Of a DNA stretch of 21,741 nt, positions 1 to 10,500 are shown one piece after another. Source of the stretch: Perkinsus marinus ATCC 50983 (lineage: Eukaryota; Perkinsozoa; Perkinsida; Perkinsidae). The first letter of the stretch is position 1, and each line of letters starts with the position of its first letter. Below the pieces are notes generated by a model. The model was not told the DNA's origin and ran no database searches. It worked only from the letters and a program-made list of their open reading frames with translations. The position numbers were made by a program, and so were the translations under genes. The stretch covers positions 87,172 to 108,912 of the forward strand of contig NW_003212056.1 of the NCBI RefSeq assembly GCF_000006405.1, read 5' to 3'.

Positions 1-29
1 GTACTAATCATCTTCACATAAGTCTACAG

Positions 30-506
30 GGTCCTCCACCCGAAATTGCCCTGAGCGTTATCATCGTAAACGAAGTCATTGTTACTGTTGCAAGTCGTGT
101 ACGTTGTCGCTATTCGATTCTCGTGTGATGCTTTTCTCTCTGACAAAGTGTATGGTCGCGTTGGTAGTTCAGAGTTGGAGCTGGTATATCAGTGTCGGCT
201 TTGGATACCGTGGAGTGGTCCCTGCATCAGTGGTGGGAACAAGAAAAGACTATTGATCAGCAAAGCCGAGTCGATGTATTGCGTGTATGGTACGATGTCA
301 GATATGTCACCGGTTGAGTGCTTTACTGGTCCTGAGACTCGTGGACTTGTTGGCAACAGGCCCTACTGTGGGAACTCGTACATGCTGGGAGTTCTCACTT
401 TAAAGCCATCCGTGATTGGCCTGATTACCTGCAGTTATCAGCACTTGCACTCAGCGAAGCGACGTGTATAGCCTTGCGTCAAACCCTGTTGAGTCGACGA
501 TGTTGA
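30..506 (+). CDS. 3' end of an unrecognised protein-coding gene (partial, 3 exons)
   Basis: I do not recognise this gene. Three exons join in one frame: 30-98, 168-305 and 360-506, with GT-AG introns of 69 nt (99-167) and 54 nt (306-359), all phase 0. A TACAG acceptor precedes the first visible exon, so the gene begins outside the window. The stop is TGA at 504-506. The joined 131-residue tail starts with a hydrophobic stretch (GPPPEIALSVIIVNEVIVTV) that could be a beta-rich core or a membrane segment. It continues with a Trp-rich helical part (EWSLHQWWEQEK) and ends in leucine- and alanine-rich helices (YLQLSALALSEATCIAL). The matching phases and spliceosome-like signals are the evidence. 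A 130-codon frame at 79-471 competes but needs a non-ATG start and reads through both introns. The exon structure is inferred from sequence alone. Confidence 0.45.
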
Positions 507-730
507 AGTGTCCATGGAGAAACGGCTGCGGGTGCAGCATAAATACATATCACTCTGCAATGAGTTCGTGTTTATGATGTAACCACTTGGGACGATGCGT
601 TCGTTAAGTCGGCTCGCTGGGGTGCTAAGATAGGTCTCGGGCTTGCTGTCGTTACTCATGGGTAACAATAAGTGTCTCAGTTCTTTGACCTGCTTGGGCC
701 TGTTCGTTGACAAAGCTGTCGCGGTCCAAC

Positions 731-2143
731 ATGACTGCCACAGTGCTGCCATCATCATCGTCATTGTCCATCCTCTCTGTCGATACACTATGGCACATCA
801 TGGCCTTCCTCGACACGATAAGCATTATTGCTATTACAAACAGCGATCGCAGGTTGAGCTCCTTCGCCACACGATCTATACCCGTAGAGCTCTTCAACAT
901 GCTGGTCGAGCCTGCCTTCAGCCGACTAGACATTATCAACATCGCTCGGGCAGAGCTACATCGAAGTGACCATGATGCTAATTCTATACTACGACTACGA
1001 CTCATGCTAGAGCGGCTCCAAAATCGATCATCAGTAGCAGCCGGGAGCATACACAGTGCATACATGCTCGACGGCAGAGTCTACACATTTGGTAGCGGCA
1101 CTTCGGGCCAGCTTGGTCATGGTGTTCTCCGTGATGAGCCTCAACCCTTGTTGGTGAGCAGTCTAAGTCGTATTAGACTCGTGGCAGTAGCATGCGGAGA
1201 TCGACACACGTTATTCCTAGGTGTAACTGGTCTTGTCTTCGGTACAGGGAGGAACACCTTTGGCCAGTTGGCCTGTGATGACCTCCGAGACTTCTCTTCC
1301 CCACGAAGGATCGATGTCGACTCCTTTGGCTCCATCCCTATTGATGTGAGGTGTGGTGGAGATCACAGCATGGTCCTGCTGGCTAACGGCCGTGTCGTGG
1401 CCTTCGGGTGGAATGCGTTCGGCCAGCTCGGCATTGGTATATCCCATTTGGGCACTTCTCCAGTCTCAGCCATCTCCTCACCAACACTAGTGAACCCTCC
1501 TGGACCGAGTGTCCGGTTTGTTAGCGTTTCATGCGGTTTCGCCCACTCCCTCCTTCTAGCTGACTCGGGTCGTGTGTACTCCTGTGGGATGGGCACTCAT
1601 GGACAACTTGGCAATGACGAGCGTTCACACTGTTGGGTGCCCACACTAATCCCGACCATTAGTCGATGCACGATGGTCTCATGTGGAGGGCACCACTCCC
1701 TCGTACTGTGCGGCCCGATGGGAGAGGTATATGCCTTTGGTAGCGGTTCCACTGGCAAGCTTGGACGTGGTGACGATATGGGAGATACTTCGATTCCCGT
1801 TAAGGTATCAGGCCAGCTGCCACCCGTCGCGGCTGTTTGTTGTGGTGGTGCCCATTCCCTAGTCATCACCCGAGATAAGTCTGCCCTCTACGGCTTCGGT
1901 ATGGGTCGTCGAGGTCAGCTCGGTGATGGGCTACGTCGTTCCCATCCTCTTCCCACTGGTCCAGTCGCTGTTGGGGTCAAGTGTATAGCAGGAGGTGGCT
2001 ACCATACATTAGCGGCTTTAGAAAGTCGTGGATTCATAGTTTTCGGGCGTAGCACTCGTGGCCAGCTCGGTGTAGGATTTGTTGAAGATGTTTCGGACCC
2101 TTGGCCGCTACCATTTAGCTTAGTGGATGATTCTCTCAGTTAA
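731..2143 (+). CDS. F-box protein with seven RCC1 repeats (beta-propeller), intronless
   Basis: The frame encodes 470 residues from ATG 731 to TAA 2141-2143. An F-box-like segment covers about residues 12-48 (LSVDTLWHIMAFLD...). A seven-repeat RCC1 propeller follows from about residue 104 to 460. Each blade carries the signature G.V..FG.G..GQLG; examples are VYTFGSGTSGQLGHG, VVAFGWNAFGQLGIG, VYSCGMGTHGQLGND, VYAFGSGSTGKLGRG and LYGFGMGRRGQLGDG. Between them lie the usual CGG.HS(M/L)VL strands. In other eukaryotes F-box proteins bind Skp1 in SCF ubiquitin ligases, and RCC1 propellers bind substrates or chromatin, so a substrate adaptor is likely; RanGEF activity is not implied. The frame is also open upstream to a TTG at 707, but ATG 731 is the first ATG and leaves the F-box intact. 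There is no intron, unlike all its neighbours, which could mean origin from a reverse-transcribed copy. Confidence 0.88.
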   Translation: MTATVLPSSSSLSILSVDTLWHIMAFLDTISIIAITNSDRRLSSFATRSIPVELFNMLVEPAFSRLDIINIARAELHRSDHDANSILRLRLMLERLQNRSSVAAGSIHSAYMLDGRVYTFGSGTSGQLGHGVLRDEPQPLLVSSLSRIRLVAVACGDRHTLFLGVTGLVFGTGRNTFGQLACDDLRDFSSPRRIDVDSFGSIPIDVRCGGDHSMVLLANGRVVAFGWNAFGQLGIGISHLGTSPVSAISSPTLVNPPGPSVRFVSVSCGFAHSLLLADSGRVYSCGMGTHGQLGNDERSHCWVPTLIPTISRCTMVSCGGHHSLVLCGPMGEVYAFGSGSTGKLGRGDDMGDTSIPVKVSGQLPPVAAVCCGGAHSLVITRDKSALYGFGMGRRGQLGDGLRRSHPLPTGPVAVGVKCIAGGGYHTLAALESRGFIVFGRSTRGQLGVGFVEDVSDPWPLPFSLVDDSLS

Positions 2144-2369
2144 ACCGGTTACCAGTTCTGAAGCTAATATTAGATCCTGGCGGGCCCAATCGAGCACACA
2201 CAGTCCCGAAAGTCTGCAAGTGGCGTCGTTCCGCCCCGTTGAGCAGTGCATCATCGTTCGTTATTGACATCAGTGTGTAACATGTCGGAAGTGCTTCCCC
2301 CAGCCTATCTGCGTCTTGGGGTTATTGTCATCACTCAATGGGGAGTCCTTTTCTATTAGCATTTCGCGG

Positions 2370-4482
2370 ATGCATTTCATAAATGGGAAAATTCTATGTG
2401 CGGATGCGATTGCAAGTGCGACAACTAGGAAACTCTTAGAGAAGTTGCGAACGGCTGCGCCTATGCGAAAGGGAAGCCTCAAATGGGTTGGAGTCTCATC
2501 GGACCAAACAACTGCGAGCAAGGATCGGGACAGTAAAGTGCAGGAAGTGGGTGACTGATGTTGCTTATAAGTTGACGAAGCATCCGAGCATGTCAGGTGG
2601 CTGCATGTTGGCAACAATTCACAGAGCCCGACGATATTGTGGAAAGTCTACGACGACTCATAAGGGTCCGTCAGGGATACCAGCCGGTACCTGGGGACCT
2701 CGCCTTGCCGATGCTTGAATCTATTGAGGACTCTTTTGAGAGGGTTCACGATCACGTGGGCCTTATGTACGCATCTGAGTCGGGGTCTGTGAGACAATTG
2801 TATCCCATAGGTACATCTTGTCGGGCGTTATCAATCCTGTACAGTTGCGTGATTTAGATGAAACTCAAAAGAGGATATATTCGTCTCGTGAAAGGCTCGT
2901 GCCGGAGATATTGAATCGGCTACGGCGCAGACATGAAGTTTTGCCGTTCTCAGAAGCCGTGCTCCTCCTCAATTCACTTGCCCTCCTCCCTAAAAAGTGA
3001 CTAACAATAACGTGATGAATGCTGTGACATCTACCACAGATATCACTGGTTAATTGAGGAGATATTATTGTGTTTGGGCAAGCAGCTGCAGAAGGTTAAG
3101 GGCAATCGTCTGAAGCTAATGGCAATGAACTACTTCCAGACAGCACCTTATATAGTGAAGGCATGTGGCGTGGCCGGTGTGGTAAAGGCTACTTGTTTCG
3201 ACACTGTAGCCGATATGTGTTTGCGCCACATATCAGAGGTGGGACTGTGTTCTCATGTATGGATTCACTTGTTGATATAGGTTCCATACGAGGCGCTTTC
3301 TCAGTTTGTCCTTGGCCTGGGCTTGTTGTCATCAGGAGCTGGATACAGCTTCCGTAGTGTTGATCAGCTAGCATCAGCAGTGATGCGACAGATTGAAGTT
3401 ATTCCCGTTCCTCCCGATCTCACTCCAGTTGTGCGAATGCGCATCCTGAAGGGTCTCGTTCTGAGTGGAAGCCTAACCCAAGCCACTGTAGCATCCGCGA
3501 TAGAGCACTTCACTGACGTCTATGCATTTGGCTCATCGGACATCATTGATAACCGGTTTGTCGCGGATCTACTCTTCGTCATGGCCAGGTCTGGAGTGGT
3601 AAATGAAGATCTTCTAAGGAGTATGCGTGCTACATTCAGCGGGTCGAAGCTACGCAAGTGGCCAGTCACCGACCTCGCTGCAGTCTTTTTGTGAGTCTTT
3701 CGTTCTGTTCGGCATCGCTCCGACTCCAATCTGATGTTTTCCAGTCCACCAGGCTCGTATGCATCTGTTACCCCATCAGGTACTCCCTGCAGCTGAGTGC
3801 TTCGACGGAAGCGTCGATACTCACTGGAAATTGTTTGCACACATTGGTCGATCCTTGAATAATAGCACCCCACGTGCTATCATAGATGTGCTGGAGGCCA
3901 TAGCCATCATCTACAATTCTCCAAAGCGGTTTGAGCACTATCAAGGTGACCGGCCAGTGAGGCTTGTACTCCGTTGCTGCCGCGATATCATCCGATGGGC
4001 ACCTTTCTGCGAGCCAACCGATCTGCAGCGTGCTAGGGAACTCATAGCGACTCTCGAGACACTCATCCCCCGTCTAACAGTCCCGGTTTGGTTTCGATCA
4101 AACGCGTTGCATGATACCGATGTTTCAACGATTCCTAGGGTTTCTGGCTGGCCACCTTGTGCTTCGAGTTATCGATGAAACACGATCGTCGACAAACAGG
4201 GGGTTGCTCGATCAGATCGATGAATGGGGGAAAGGAGTTGTCGAGTTAATAGTTGCTTTACACCCGGCATGAGCACTCGTTGAAAACTAAGCGATTTACA
4301 TATGCGTCATCGTGATCTTGGTTCGTACCTAGCGGGTCTTTTCGAGCGGCTTCGCACGCTTCGAGGAGCATGCAGCAGTTCATGGATCGAAGAATCCGCC
4401 CTACTTGGAGCGCCTGCTCTTCACTCGGAAACTGTGTGGGTTTTCATCTTCTGTGCTTCCCGAGGTTGGATCTTCTCAATGA
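2370..4482 (+). CDS. unrecognised, probably helical-repeat protein, 8 exons
   Basis: No family is recognised. The proposed exons are 2370-2537, 2597-2788, 2845-2996, 3040-3238, 3281-3682, 3753-4071, 4139-4251 and 4333-4482. Every junction is GT-AG, phases match throughout, and the total is 1695 nt (564 residues). The protein is rich in amphipathic helices, such as EAVLLLNSLALLPKK, YEALSQFVLGLGLL, NRFVADLLFVMARSGVV and AIIDVLEAIAIIYN. This texture resembles heptatricopeptide/RAP-type organellar RNA-binding proteins of alveolates, but no RAP domain is visible, so that is only a suggestion. The first four internal junctions (2538-3280) are strong. The introns 3683-3752, 4072-4138 and 4252-4332 are less certain: without the last one translation stops at 4272. 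ATG 2370 is the first in-frame ATG, but the frame is open further upstream and an earlier 5' exon cannot be excluded. Confidence 0.6.
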
Positions 4483-4611
4483 TGGAATACAATGAATACT
4501 ATATGAATCTTTATATATAATCGTTCTCATAACTGAGCCAGACTAATGCAACTCAAAACGAGGACAGCGGAACATCAATCGCCAATGCTACACATAGGAA
4601 CACATCAGAGG

Positions 4612-6434
4612 TCACTTCGCTCGTGCGCGACGCTTCGTCGGGGCGACGACAGGCTTTACCTCGATATTATCACTATTGCTTCGCTCGTAAGGCTGACCTG
4701 GCGAGTGTTCAAGGGAAATACTGGGCTTCCTCTGAGAAAAATCTACACTTGGAAGTTTTCGCAATGCATCTCTCTCCTCTTCAAGCATGCTTATCTCTTC
4801 ATGAAGATCTCCAAGGATGCTATTAGCTTGCTCGTATTCCTTAGTGAAGACGTCAACTTTCGTCTCGAGTTTACCGCGGTAATCGTTCAATTGTGCAATT
4901 TCCTCAAGTATGCCTTTCCGCTCCTTCTCATACTCTGCCAACTCACTCTCCAAAGCACCCACTTTCTCGCATAGCTCCACCCACTGGGCTTCCTTATCTT
5001 CCATTTCCGGTTCTATTCGTTCCTTTAGTAAATAAGCATCCCCTAGTTCGGCTTCCATTTCGCTTCTCCTCTGGGTGACAGTACTTATGTCTCTCAAAAG
5101 TACCTTAATGTTTTCCTTCAACTCGCGTATATCCCCTTCAACTCTTTTCTTGGTAGAATCAATTACAGACAGGAGAGAAGCTTCCCTTTTCCTTCGCCCT
5201 TCAAGTTCTGCCACCTAACACACAACCGCGAAGCTCTAAATCGACACCCTAAGCCTGCTCATACGAAGACTCACATCTTGGCTCAAACGATCACGTTCCG
5301 ATACAAGCTTCTCCATCATGCTTTGGATCTCAACTCTTTGCTTCTCAAACGCAATCATTTCCTTTTCCACTGTACCTGATGATTGCGTATAGTCAGTGCT
5401 CCGAGCAGTGATGTCGAGATACGTGTCAATTTCTCCCGCTCTCTCACGACGATATCGTGCATCTCCTGGGCTTCAATGAGCTCCTGCTTAGTGTCTGAGA
5501 ACTTCTTCAACTCTTCTTCAGTGACTTGCAACAACTCAATGGCCTGGGACCGAGTCTACACTTCCTAATCTTTCCGCATTCCTCACCTCTGTTCGTCGTC
5601 TATTAGCTATTCTGAAGTCCAGCCGAGCAGCCTCTTCCTCTTGACAGAGACTCTCCTGTAACGTGAAGTGATCGAGGAGCCACAAGATGCATACAATCCC
5701 ACTTTTCCCTTTTTCAGGTCGTATACATACTTCTCTAGTCGTCGCTTCTCGCGGCGCATCCTATCTAGGTCCTGAGATCGTGTTTATCATATTCTAGGTC
5801 TATGAATAATTGAATGCTACATCCATGAGCTGCTCTTTTTCTGTTTTAGTTGAAGCCAGTGCATGCTCTTTAGCGTTTGTAGCCTCCTGGACTTGCCTCT
5901 TCACAATAGTTAAAGCATCGACAGCTTCTAGCCGCTTCTCACCCAATACTAACAACAAATCGACCTCTCCTATCCAAACACCGATCTCGTCTTACTTCTG
6001 AGCTGCTCCTCAACTCCTGTGAGCTGACTAGCCTTATTGGCGAAGTCATAAGCCTTTACTTTCAACGCAGCTACTTCCCGTGCAAGGTTGTCTCGCTCGG
6101 CCCAGGTAAGCCCACTTTCATCATCGCAAACATCATCCCTGTTAGTATTCACTGCAATATCTACGACTTTCACTCTATCTGTTCCTGTGTATACATCGAC
6201 GCCAATCAACATTCGAGTGTTCACACCATAACTACGGGACGAAGTCGAGGACCTTCGCGATCCCATCAGAGACATACTATCATCTCCAGTGTGGCCTCCC
6301 GCTTGAACCTCCGCGTGCACAAGCTCCACTGCATATCCCTTTTGATTGACCAGAGCTTCTTGACCACTTTTGCTACCGCCACAATCAGCAGACTGAGATC
6401 GAGAGGTCCGCTTTGGTATGGTGAGGAAAGGCAT
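4612..6434 (-). CDS. coiled-coil protein, 509 aa, 7 exons
   Basis: The minus-strand exons are 6434-5996, 5948-5821, 5771-5703, 5655-5587, 5543-5423, 5375-5275 and 5214-4612. They total 1530 nt with consistent phases; introns are 43-60 nt. ATG 6434 opens a Ser/Arg-rich head of about 110 residues (MPFLTIPKRTSRSQSADCGG, later SLMGSRRSSTSSRSYG), a likely phosphorylation target. From about residue 115 to 440 the chain is almost continuous heptad-like coiled coil, for example VEGDIRELKENIKVLLRDI and LEEERDALRKL. It ends with a Pro/Ser linker and a basic tail, KRRARAK. No motor, IQ or other catalytic motif is visible. Cytoskeletal, centrosomal or vesicle-tether roles are all possible; the family cannot be named. 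It converges with the upstream plus-strand gene, leaving only about 130 nt between stop codons. Confidence 0.8.
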
Positions 6435-6929
6435 AGCTGATCGAGACTAACAGGAAACTGCCTAGAACAATGTTATTCCGAGTGGAAAGGAAAGACCTGA
6501 CAACTAAATGCATGTGATAGCTCGGTCAAGCTCTCTATCAGTAGCTATAGAGGGACCTCTGCTATGGCTATTGCACTGCCTGATATCACATGCGCCACGT
6601 GCCATCGAATAGAAAAACTGAATCGTAAATGTCCGAGGCGATAGCCTCTTCATCGTCCATGATAGAGTTCGGTGTATTGACACCACCATACCATAACATT
6701 GATTACTATATATCACCGACAACTCCAGTGAGCTTCTGCGCTCCTCATGGCGATTCCACAGAGCACTAATGACTTATGAGGTCTTCGACCGCTTCCATCA
6801 GGTTCATCGCACTTTGCCCGTCAGAAGTCACACTTCACGGTCATACTCGTGAAGTGGATGTATGTGATATGGCAAGCTGATCCACGCAACGAGGACTGTC
6901 TCAAGTCCCTTGTAAATCTTGCGCTGATG

Positions 6930-6952
6930 TTGGCGCGCGCCCCGAAACAGTA
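6930..6952. promoter_or_regulatory. CGCGCG-centred motif, related to the palindrome at 13794-13819
   Basis: TTGGCGCGCGC followed three bases later by GAAACAGTA. The centre GGCGCGCGCC (6932-6941) is a perfect palindrome and contains an E2F-like TTGGCGC core. It lies about 500 nt upstream of the start of the minus-strand coiled-coil gene. The same order (TTGRCGCGCGC then AAACAGTA) recurs upstream of RPA1. A regulatory role is inference from this resemblance. Confidence 0.35.
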
Positions 6953-7433
6953 GCAGCAAGCAAGTACCTCGATCTCACAAGTTCTGGCGTCCCTAATCTG
7001 CCCTACCCGCTGTCGAGGGCAGGTTTTCCTCGCCCGCCCCCCCCCACTGTTGTCCCGAGAGTTTAGAGCTTAGTGGAACGTTGTGCTAGTGGGATCACCT
7101 CTGTAACGAGACAGTGTGCATGTAGTCTATGAAGGAGACAGCTTTGCAGTGACGCAAATGTGAATGCGTTCACCTCATTAGCTATACGGTGGTTCGCCTT
7201 GCCTCTCTCTTTCCCTCTCCTCTTCTCATGTCGAGTTCAGAGACACATCACGTCATAGGACAACCGCAGTGCAAAACCGGAACGCACCGTGTAGAATACA
7301 CAGTCTCCACATGCATACGCATACATGCACGCAAGAAACGTGTACGAGCTTCCCATGGAGCATAGCTCAACAATCTCCTGCTCCACGTGGAGCCGCAATA
7401 CATCACTGGCCTGGTGTGATTTCATCACAGTGT

Positions 7434-7485
7434 GATCCCTCGCGTCTCGTAGGTGTGATGATCACACCTACCCGACCCGAGGGAT
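7434..7485. repeat. nested inverted repeat (52 nt)
   Basis: The inner arms TAGGTGTGAT (7450-7459) and ATCACACCTA (7461-7470) are perfectly complementary around one G. The outer arms ATCCCTCG (7434-7441) and CGAGGGAT (7478-7485) are also perfectly complementary. Seven less complementary bases separate inner and outer arms on each side. Just to the left, about 7417-7435, GTGTGAT/ATCACA/GTGTGAT words recur. It lies about 100-150 nt past the stop of the minus-strand IQ-motif gene, so it could be an RNA hairpin in that 3' UTR, a 3'-end signal, or a dimer-bound DNA site. Confidence 0.6.
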
Positions 7486-7568
7486 GTTACTTGCCCCAGC
7501 AACACAAAGAGCAGGGTAATCGGAATGAGAGCATCAGTTCCACGGGACATGTTCATGCTTCCCACGGT

Positions 7569-7587
7569 AAGCCCACCCAATGGGCTT
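7569..7587. repeat. short hairpin touching the stop codon of the IQ-motif gene
   Basis: AAGCCCA (7569-7575) and TGGGCTT (7581-7587) form a perfect 7-bp stem with the 5-nt loop CCCAA. The last base of the stem is part of the TAA stop (7589-7587, minus strand). It may act in mRNA 3' structure, or it may be chance. Confidence 0.5.
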
Positions 7588-10500
7588 TACTGATCCACTG
7601 AACCTGGATGTCGAGATCTTTTGCGAGTCTTGGACAACTCAAATACATGCGGTTGATTAGACGCTTGTTCCGTAGCAATTCTGCCACGCCTCCAGGCACG
7701 CCAGATGCGGAAGTGATGCTGGATGATGACTGCGGCATCACTAAACCTAGAAATTGTGGAATGACGCGCAGATGTAATGTAGTCTAAAATTAAGAGAACC
7801 TCTCGACTTGTCTCCAGCTTGGCTCCTTAGCCATTCTCCAGGGCTGGGTGACATACACAGACCACCCATCGCGGCTCAGGTGACGACGAAAGCGCCGCTG
7901 GATTCGTATCGCTGCCCAACACCTCACCTGCACTGGATGGCACTGGCTTGCTATGACTTTCCCACGCTGACCTCATCCCGTCGTCTCATAGGGTCCTCCA
8001 CGGCAGCAAGCCGACCTCCTGATCCCGGAATGAGGGAGTCGCCTGGCATCCAAATAGTGGCACTGAGAGCGTCAGTCTTCCTGTGTGGAAGGCAAGTCTC
8101 CTACCCTTCCAAGAGGGCCAGGAGTCTTGGGTAGTTACTAAAGTTCTCGGGAGGGCCCTCGATCATCTGCGCCATCTTTGAACACAGCATGCTGGAATAG
8201 ACTGGGACGCCAGTATGATCGCAGTTAGCTGAGAAGGGTGGTGCCGAATGGCTAAGTTCGGAGGTGATATTTCCGCGCTTAGGGAAGCAGTGCCTCCACG
8301 GGATGCACATCACTGCGATAGCGCCAGATAACATCAAGCTAGTCCAATGACATCGTTAATGCCACTGTAATTGCGGAGCGAGCGAAGCGAGCGGAGCTTA
8401 TGTTACTGCGCACGAACACTCGTGTGCGTGCGTCCGTCCGTCCGTCCGACCGTGCGTGAGCAAAAATTCCGACCCGACCAGGGCGATTCAGAAGACAAAC
8501 AGGGCATCATTCTGTCTCTCGTTGACTGCTCATCAGCGTAAAAATATAGCGAAGGTGTAGCTGTTGCTGTTCCCGCTTATTTTTGACAAAACGGTTCGTC
8601 GCACAAGAGATGAACTATTAGCTCAGTACGTTAGTGACCACGACTCTCAGTCGAACGGCCCAGGGTCAAATCCCACGATGATCATTCTTCTCACATGTCT
8701 CTATAAGGAGACAGTGGTCGGCCACGTCGACGACGCCAGCCAACCCCCGACAACCTTTTGTTTTTTAGTCACCCAATTTACAAAATAATTTGAATAAGAA
8801 CCCGCTGAATTCTTGATAAGAAGCTCAGCGAGCTCCGCCCCTTCGCACCGAAGACCTAGTCTCACCATCATTGTCAGCGTGTCAATGGTGGCGAGAAAAA
8901 GGGGAACGCATGTAGAATAATGATCAGCCCAGGACCTACGATTCCCATAGCATATACCATCGCTTGTTTTGACCCGTAGACTCAGTTCCATCACCACCAT
9001 ATGGCCCTTCACGGTCAGCTTAAATATGTGTACTAGTGCAGATGAGCACCTACGACAGTTAATTCCCTCCTAGACGGGTGATCTACTTACCCAAGAAGTC
9101 TGGAAACGACATCAGTATCCTCAAGGTACTTTCCTAGGGCCTTACTGCCCCCAATCATCCTTATGTTCGCTGCTCGAATGCAAACTTGTACCTTATGTAC
9201 ATTAGCTCTGCTAGAGTCCTGAAAAGCCTCTCCGTTCGTGGATGGCCTTGCCACTGTATCGTGCGAAGCAAACGTGGTATTGAAGTAGTCTCGCAACGGT
9301 TTGGGGAATGCCTGAGCAGATGATAATGCCCAGAAACATCGCTGGTAGAGCTGGTGAATATGAGTTGATGCGACACGTGGTAGTGCCCCTTAGGATCCAC
9401 AGAATGTCATACGCAGCCTCCTCCGCACTGTCGTGTCCGCCCCCTCCATTTCCTGGCATTCCATGGAAGGACTCCTTTCTGTTTCCGCCAAGGTGTCTGA
9501 GATTCTCAGACTCGGGCTTCGACAAGAGTCCTTATTCACCTCATGGGAAGGCCAGCGATCATACTGAGAAGTCGCAGCAGCCTTGAAATCCCTCCAGTAT
9601 CGCTGAATGACCACGGCGGACAGCGTCCTGATGGTTGTCACCGACGATATTGCGGCAGCGTAGACGATGGCTCACCGCTCTAGATCCGCCGATTGTGCCT
9701 CCCACGGGGCTCGAGCCGGGAAGCTGTCGATTCGAGCCTGATTCGAGAGTGACCAGGGCAATATATCCTCGCCAAGCATCAATGTCAAGAGGCGAGGAGT
9801 GGACAAGCGATGACCTGCGTCCCAAGCAACGCGTCTCTGATGGCCTCTTCGGACGAGATTATAACAGCTCTGAAGGGTGAGGATATGCGAGAGTTGCACC
9901 TCGAGTAGCTGCAGAGCTACCGTTGGAAAAGTGTAGCAAATTGAGGATCGAGTTCCCTGGAAACGTCCGAGTTTCCATCTTGTATAACCCGACAGAGTTT
10001 GTAGGCCAATGCTTTGGCGTCCAGGACGACTCCTGGATGCCGACACTCATCGTTATCTGATGGAGGTGGAATAGTGTTGTTATAGCCGACGAGTAGAGTA
10101 GAGATAGGCTTTTCGAGGGAACATCGCTTCACCTAGCCGTACTTCCATTGCAAGCGCTCCTCTCCCCAAGCAGACCAACACTGATTTCTATCTCGACTCG
10201 GTTCAATATCCTCTTGAAGCCGCGTAATCTAGCGGCNNNNNNNNNNNNNNNNNNNNNNNNNNNNNNNNNNNNNNNNNNNNNNNNNNNNNNNNNNNNNNNN
10301 NNNNNNNNNNNNNNNNNNNNNNNNNNNNNNNNNNNNAAGTTAGCCTTTGTGCCATTGAGATGCCTCGTGTATACAGCCACTACACAACACAAGCCAGAGC
10401 CATAAGACACTGATGATACCCTTGGGCATTGCTTCGGGTCCTCCCAAGGTTATCCACCCTCGAGGCTCCAGGGCAAGGAAAGCATACTTAGCAACAAATT

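Larger units (their letters stand above)
6435..7586. other. gene-free spacer between two minus-strand genes
   Basis: I see no convincing coding exon here on either strand; open frames are short and lack protein-like texture. The right part should hold the 3' flank of the IQ-motif gene and the left part the promoter of the coiled-coil gene. Visible landmarks are a CGCGCG-centred motif at 6930-6952, a run of ten C at about 7036-7046, a pyrimidine-rich tract at about 7203-7226, CATACG/CATACATG simple sequence at about 7311-7331 and two hairpins (listed separately). Confidence 0.6.

Noticed and set aside
79-471. 130-codon frame
   Set aside because: No ATG start and it ignores two well-formed introns; the three-exon reading of the same region fits better.
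4302-4520. 72-codon ATG frame after the helical-protein gene
   Set aside because: Overlaps a better final exon (4333-4482) in another frame that gives protein-like sequence and consistent phase.
5274-5286. CATCTTGGCTCAA, resembling part of the alveolate spliced-leader sequence
   Set aside because: It is the complement of coding sequence and the splice donor of the minus-strand coiled-coil gene; no full leader, Sm site or tandem array is present.
7036-7046. Poly-C run as a structural or regulatory element
   Set aside because: A lone homopolymer without partner sequence; also prone to sequencing error.
7553-7741. 62-codon minus-strand frame starting MMPQSSSS
   Set aside because: Another frame of the same exon gives an IQ motif (AAVIIQHHFRIWRAW) and splices in phase to the previous IQ exon.
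8609-8690. Functional tRNA gene
   Set aside because: T-stem and acceptor stem do not pair well and the T-loop lacks a base, so only a degenerate or SINE-derived copy is supported.
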